64,000 nt of DNA from Undibacterium sp. (GTDB lineage Bacteria > Pseudomonadota > Gammaproteobacteria > Burkholderiales > Burkholderiaceae_D), in assembly GCA_030645915.1 (NCBI GenBank), contig JAUSNO010000011.1:1-64000 (forward strand). The letters run 5' to 3'. Below the pieces are notes generated by a model that saw only the letters and a program-made list of their open reading frames with translations, ran no database searches and had not been told where the DNA came from. The translations under genes and the position numbers were made by a program. Positions within the stretch are counted from its first letter, which is position 1. Each line of letters opens with the position of its first letter. Below, one piece after another: positions 62,432 to 64,000 of this stretch.

Positions 62432-63253
62432 ATGACGATGACACTCCTTAAGACAATTAGCTTGCTGGCGGTAAGCGCCTCCCTCCTTCACCCTTTGGCG
62501 GCACAGGCGCATCGCGCCTTTTTAGTACCTTCATCGACTGTACTGGCAGGCAACTCGCCCTGGGTCAGCTTCGATGCTGCCGCTGCCACCGATGTATTTT
62601 ATTTTGATCATGTCGCTTTAAAATTAGACACGCTGCTGATCACCGCACCCGACGGCACCAGCGTCAAGGCAGAAAACGCCAGCACCGGCAAGTTTCGCAG
62701 CAGCTTTGATCTGCGGACGGCACAAACGGGAACCTATAAAATCAGCCTAATCAATGACGCCCTGATGGCCAGCTATAAAGACAATGGCGTCGCCAAGCGC
62801 TGGCGCGGTACCGCCGACACGCTGGCCAAAGACATCCCCGCCAGCGCGCAAGAGTTGCAAGTGACGCAGATACAAGGACGCGTGGAAACCTTTGTCACCA
62901 ACGGCAAACCTAGCAACAAGACCCTGGAAGTCACCGGCAAGGGACTGGAGATGGCGGCCATCAGCCACCCGAACGATCTGAGCGTTGGCGAAACCGCGAG
63001 CTTTCGGATGTTATTGGACGGCAAACCGGCGGCGGGCGTCAAGATTACGGTGATTGCCGGCGGCATACGCTACCGGCAAAGACTCGATGAGCAAATCCTG
63101 ACCGCCGATGCCGATGGCAAGTTCAGCATCCAATGGCAAGGCGCCGGCATGTACTGGCTGGAAGCGGCAGCCAAGGATGCCAGGACCAGCATCCCGGCTG
63201 CCACGGAAAGACGCGCCAGCTATGTGGCGACGCTGGAAGTCTTACCGCAATAA
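62432..63253 (+). CDS. DUF4198 domain-containing periplasmic protein
   Basis: A 273-residue secreted protein with signal peptide LLAVSASLLHPLAAQAH. The mature start HRAFLVPSSTVLAGNSPWVS is characteristic of DUF4198, with two beta-sandwich domains (the second near DLSVGETASFRMLLDGKPAA). DUF4198 proteins are related to NikM-type nickel/cobalt uptake subunits and to periplasmic metal-binding proteins; the N-terminal histidine after the cleavage site may bind metal. It follows DUF2271 by 50 bases. Confidence 0.88.
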   Translation: MTMTLLKTISLLAVSASLLHPLAAQAHRAFLVPSSTVLAGNSPWVSFDAAAATDVFYFDHVALKLDTLLITAPDGTSVKAENASTGKFRSSFDLRTAQTGTYKISLINDALMASYKDNGVAKRWRGTADTLAKDIPASAQELQVTQIQGRVETFVTNGKPSNKTLEVTGKGLEMAAISHPNDLSVGETASFRMLLDGKPAAGVKITVIAGGIRYRQRLDEQILTADADGKFSIQWQGAGMYWLEAAAKDARTSIPAATERRASYVATLEVLPQ

Positions 63254-63291
63254 AGTACAGATCTTCCGCAAAAAAAAAGATGAAATGACAA

Positions 63292-64000
63292 GTGAATAAA
63301 AACACCCCCCATCGCGTGCTCATCCCCGTCACCATGCTCGCCCCAAAGGCGTTGCCTGGTGATGCACAGCTGGCACAATTAAGCGGTGCGACCATGGGCA
63401 CGCGCTGGCACGTCAAGCTGATGCATCCATCGCATTTATCGCAAGACGAACTACAGGCCGGCATACAGCAAGCGCTTGATCTGGTCGTCACGCAGATGAG
63501 TCACTGGGAGGCCGATTCTGCGCTCAGCCGCTTCAACGCTGCGCCTGCAGGCAGCTGGCATACGCTGCCGGCAGAACTGTTCAAGGTTCTTGACTACGCG
63601 CTGTTCATCGCGCAACAAAGCGCCGGTGCGTTTGATCCCGGGATCGGCCGGCTGGTTAACCTGTGGGGCTTTGGGCCGGAGCAAAAGCAATTAGCCCAGC
63701 CAGCAGCGGAAACCATACGGCAGGCATTGCAGGCAGGCGGCTGGCAACAGCTGCAAGTGGACCGCTCGCAACAGCGGGCGTATCAGGCAGGCGGCGTACA
63801 TCTCGATTTTTCCGGCATCGCCAAAGGCTTTGGGGTGGATCAGGTGGCGCGCTATCTGGAGGCGCAAGGCATTCACTCTTATCTGGTCGAAGTCGGTGGA
63901 GAATTACGCGGCCTGGGTTGCAAGCCGGATGGCAGTCCCTGGTGGACCACGCTGGAGCACCCGGATACAGCATATACCGACCACACCATCGTCGCCTTGC
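63292..64000 (+). CDS. apbE: FAD:protein FMN transferase, 5' part (partial)
   Basis: From a GTG at 63292 the frame stays open to the window edge, encoding 236 residues of an ApbE/NqrM-type flavin transferase. Motifs are LSGATMGTRWHVKL, QMSHWEADSALSRFN, FDPGIGRLVNLWGFGPE and HLDFSGIAKGFGVDQVARYL, followed by YLVEVGGELRGLG. The enzyme attaches FMN to a threonine of target proteins in the periplasm. No lipobox or signal is visible with this start; an in-frame ATG at 63334 is an alternative. The natural target, perhaps a flavoprotein reductase encoded next, is beyond the edge. Confidence 0.9.
   Translation, partial: MNKNTPHRVLIPVTMLAPKALPGDAQLAQLSGATMGTRWHVKLMHPSHLSQDELQAGIQQALDLVVTQMSHWEADSALSRFNAAPAGSWHTLPAELFKVLDYALFIAQQSAGAFDPGIGRLVNLWGFGPEQKQLAQPAAETIRQALQAGGWQQLQVDRSQQRAYQAGGVHLDFSGIAKGFGVDQVARYLEAQGIHSYLVEVGGELRGLGCKPDGSPWWTTLEHPDTAYTDHTIVAL

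Overview
The window is a chromosomal segment of a Gram-negative betaproteobacterium, most likely Oxalobacteraceae (Undibacterium or Herminiimonas type). This rests on the str operon order, the dat-ybeD-lipB-lipA cluster, the LysR/DUF2917 pair and the outer-membrane gene content. Genus is an inference, not a database result. No rRNA, tRNA or CRISPR array was seen. One strand-defining edge gene lies at each end: tuf (start of gene only) on the left and apbE (start only) on the right.

Layout. 0-3.7 kb: str operon (rpsL-rpsG-fusA-tuf) on the minus strand with a clear sigma70 promoter. 3.9-10.7 kb: a phosphoethanolamine-transferase-like gene, then an MCE/Mla-type lipid transport operon and a VanZ-like gene. 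10.8-18.5 kb: a 2Fe-2S ferredoxin, a hydrolase, a DD-carboxypeptidase, D-amino acid aminotransferase, ybeD, then lipB-lipA; a chalcone-isomerase-like gene, a LysR regulator and a DUF2917 gene sit between ybeD and lipB. 18.5-21.1 kb: an accessory patch with a broken antitoxin, repeat remnants and an orphan HNH protein. 21.1-26.3 kb: a large class A penicillin-binding protein and a DUF3597/YegP/YidB trio. 26.4-33.5 kb: a nitrate/sulfonate-type ABC importer with a carboxymuconolactone-decarboxylase-like protein and a DctB/DctD-like two-component system; a GG-N10-GC sigma54 promoter precedes the importer, matching the GAFTGA motif of the regulator. 33.5-37.3 kb: a PAS/GGDEF protein and a small secreted protein. 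37.6-42.6 kb: an ECF sigma factor with a DUF318 permease, DUF2892 and a minimal thioredoxin, then a cation diffusion facilitator, an amidotransferase and a diheme cytochrome. 42.6-50 kb: a TetR-controlled DevABC-type exporter, an AhpD-like protein and a chemoreceptor. 50.1-57.6 kb: rhodanese, sulfide:quinone oxidoreductase, TrxC, DUF2892 and an RND pump, divergent from an ArsR-family regulator; this looks like a reactive-sulfur response locus. 57.7-64 kb: an iron locus (PiuC, TonB receptor, two Fur boxes, PepSY, DUF2271, DUF4198, ApbE).

An interspersed palindromic repeat of about 85 bp occurs in at least six good copies between 24.7 and 57.7 kb, with decayed relatives near the HNH gene. A separate, single inverted repeat of about 180 bp follows the DctD-like gene and overlaps its stop codon. 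The most useful system-level leads are the sigma54-controlled importer with its own regulator, the sulfide-type locus with an operator-like palindrome inside its promoter, and the repeat family.
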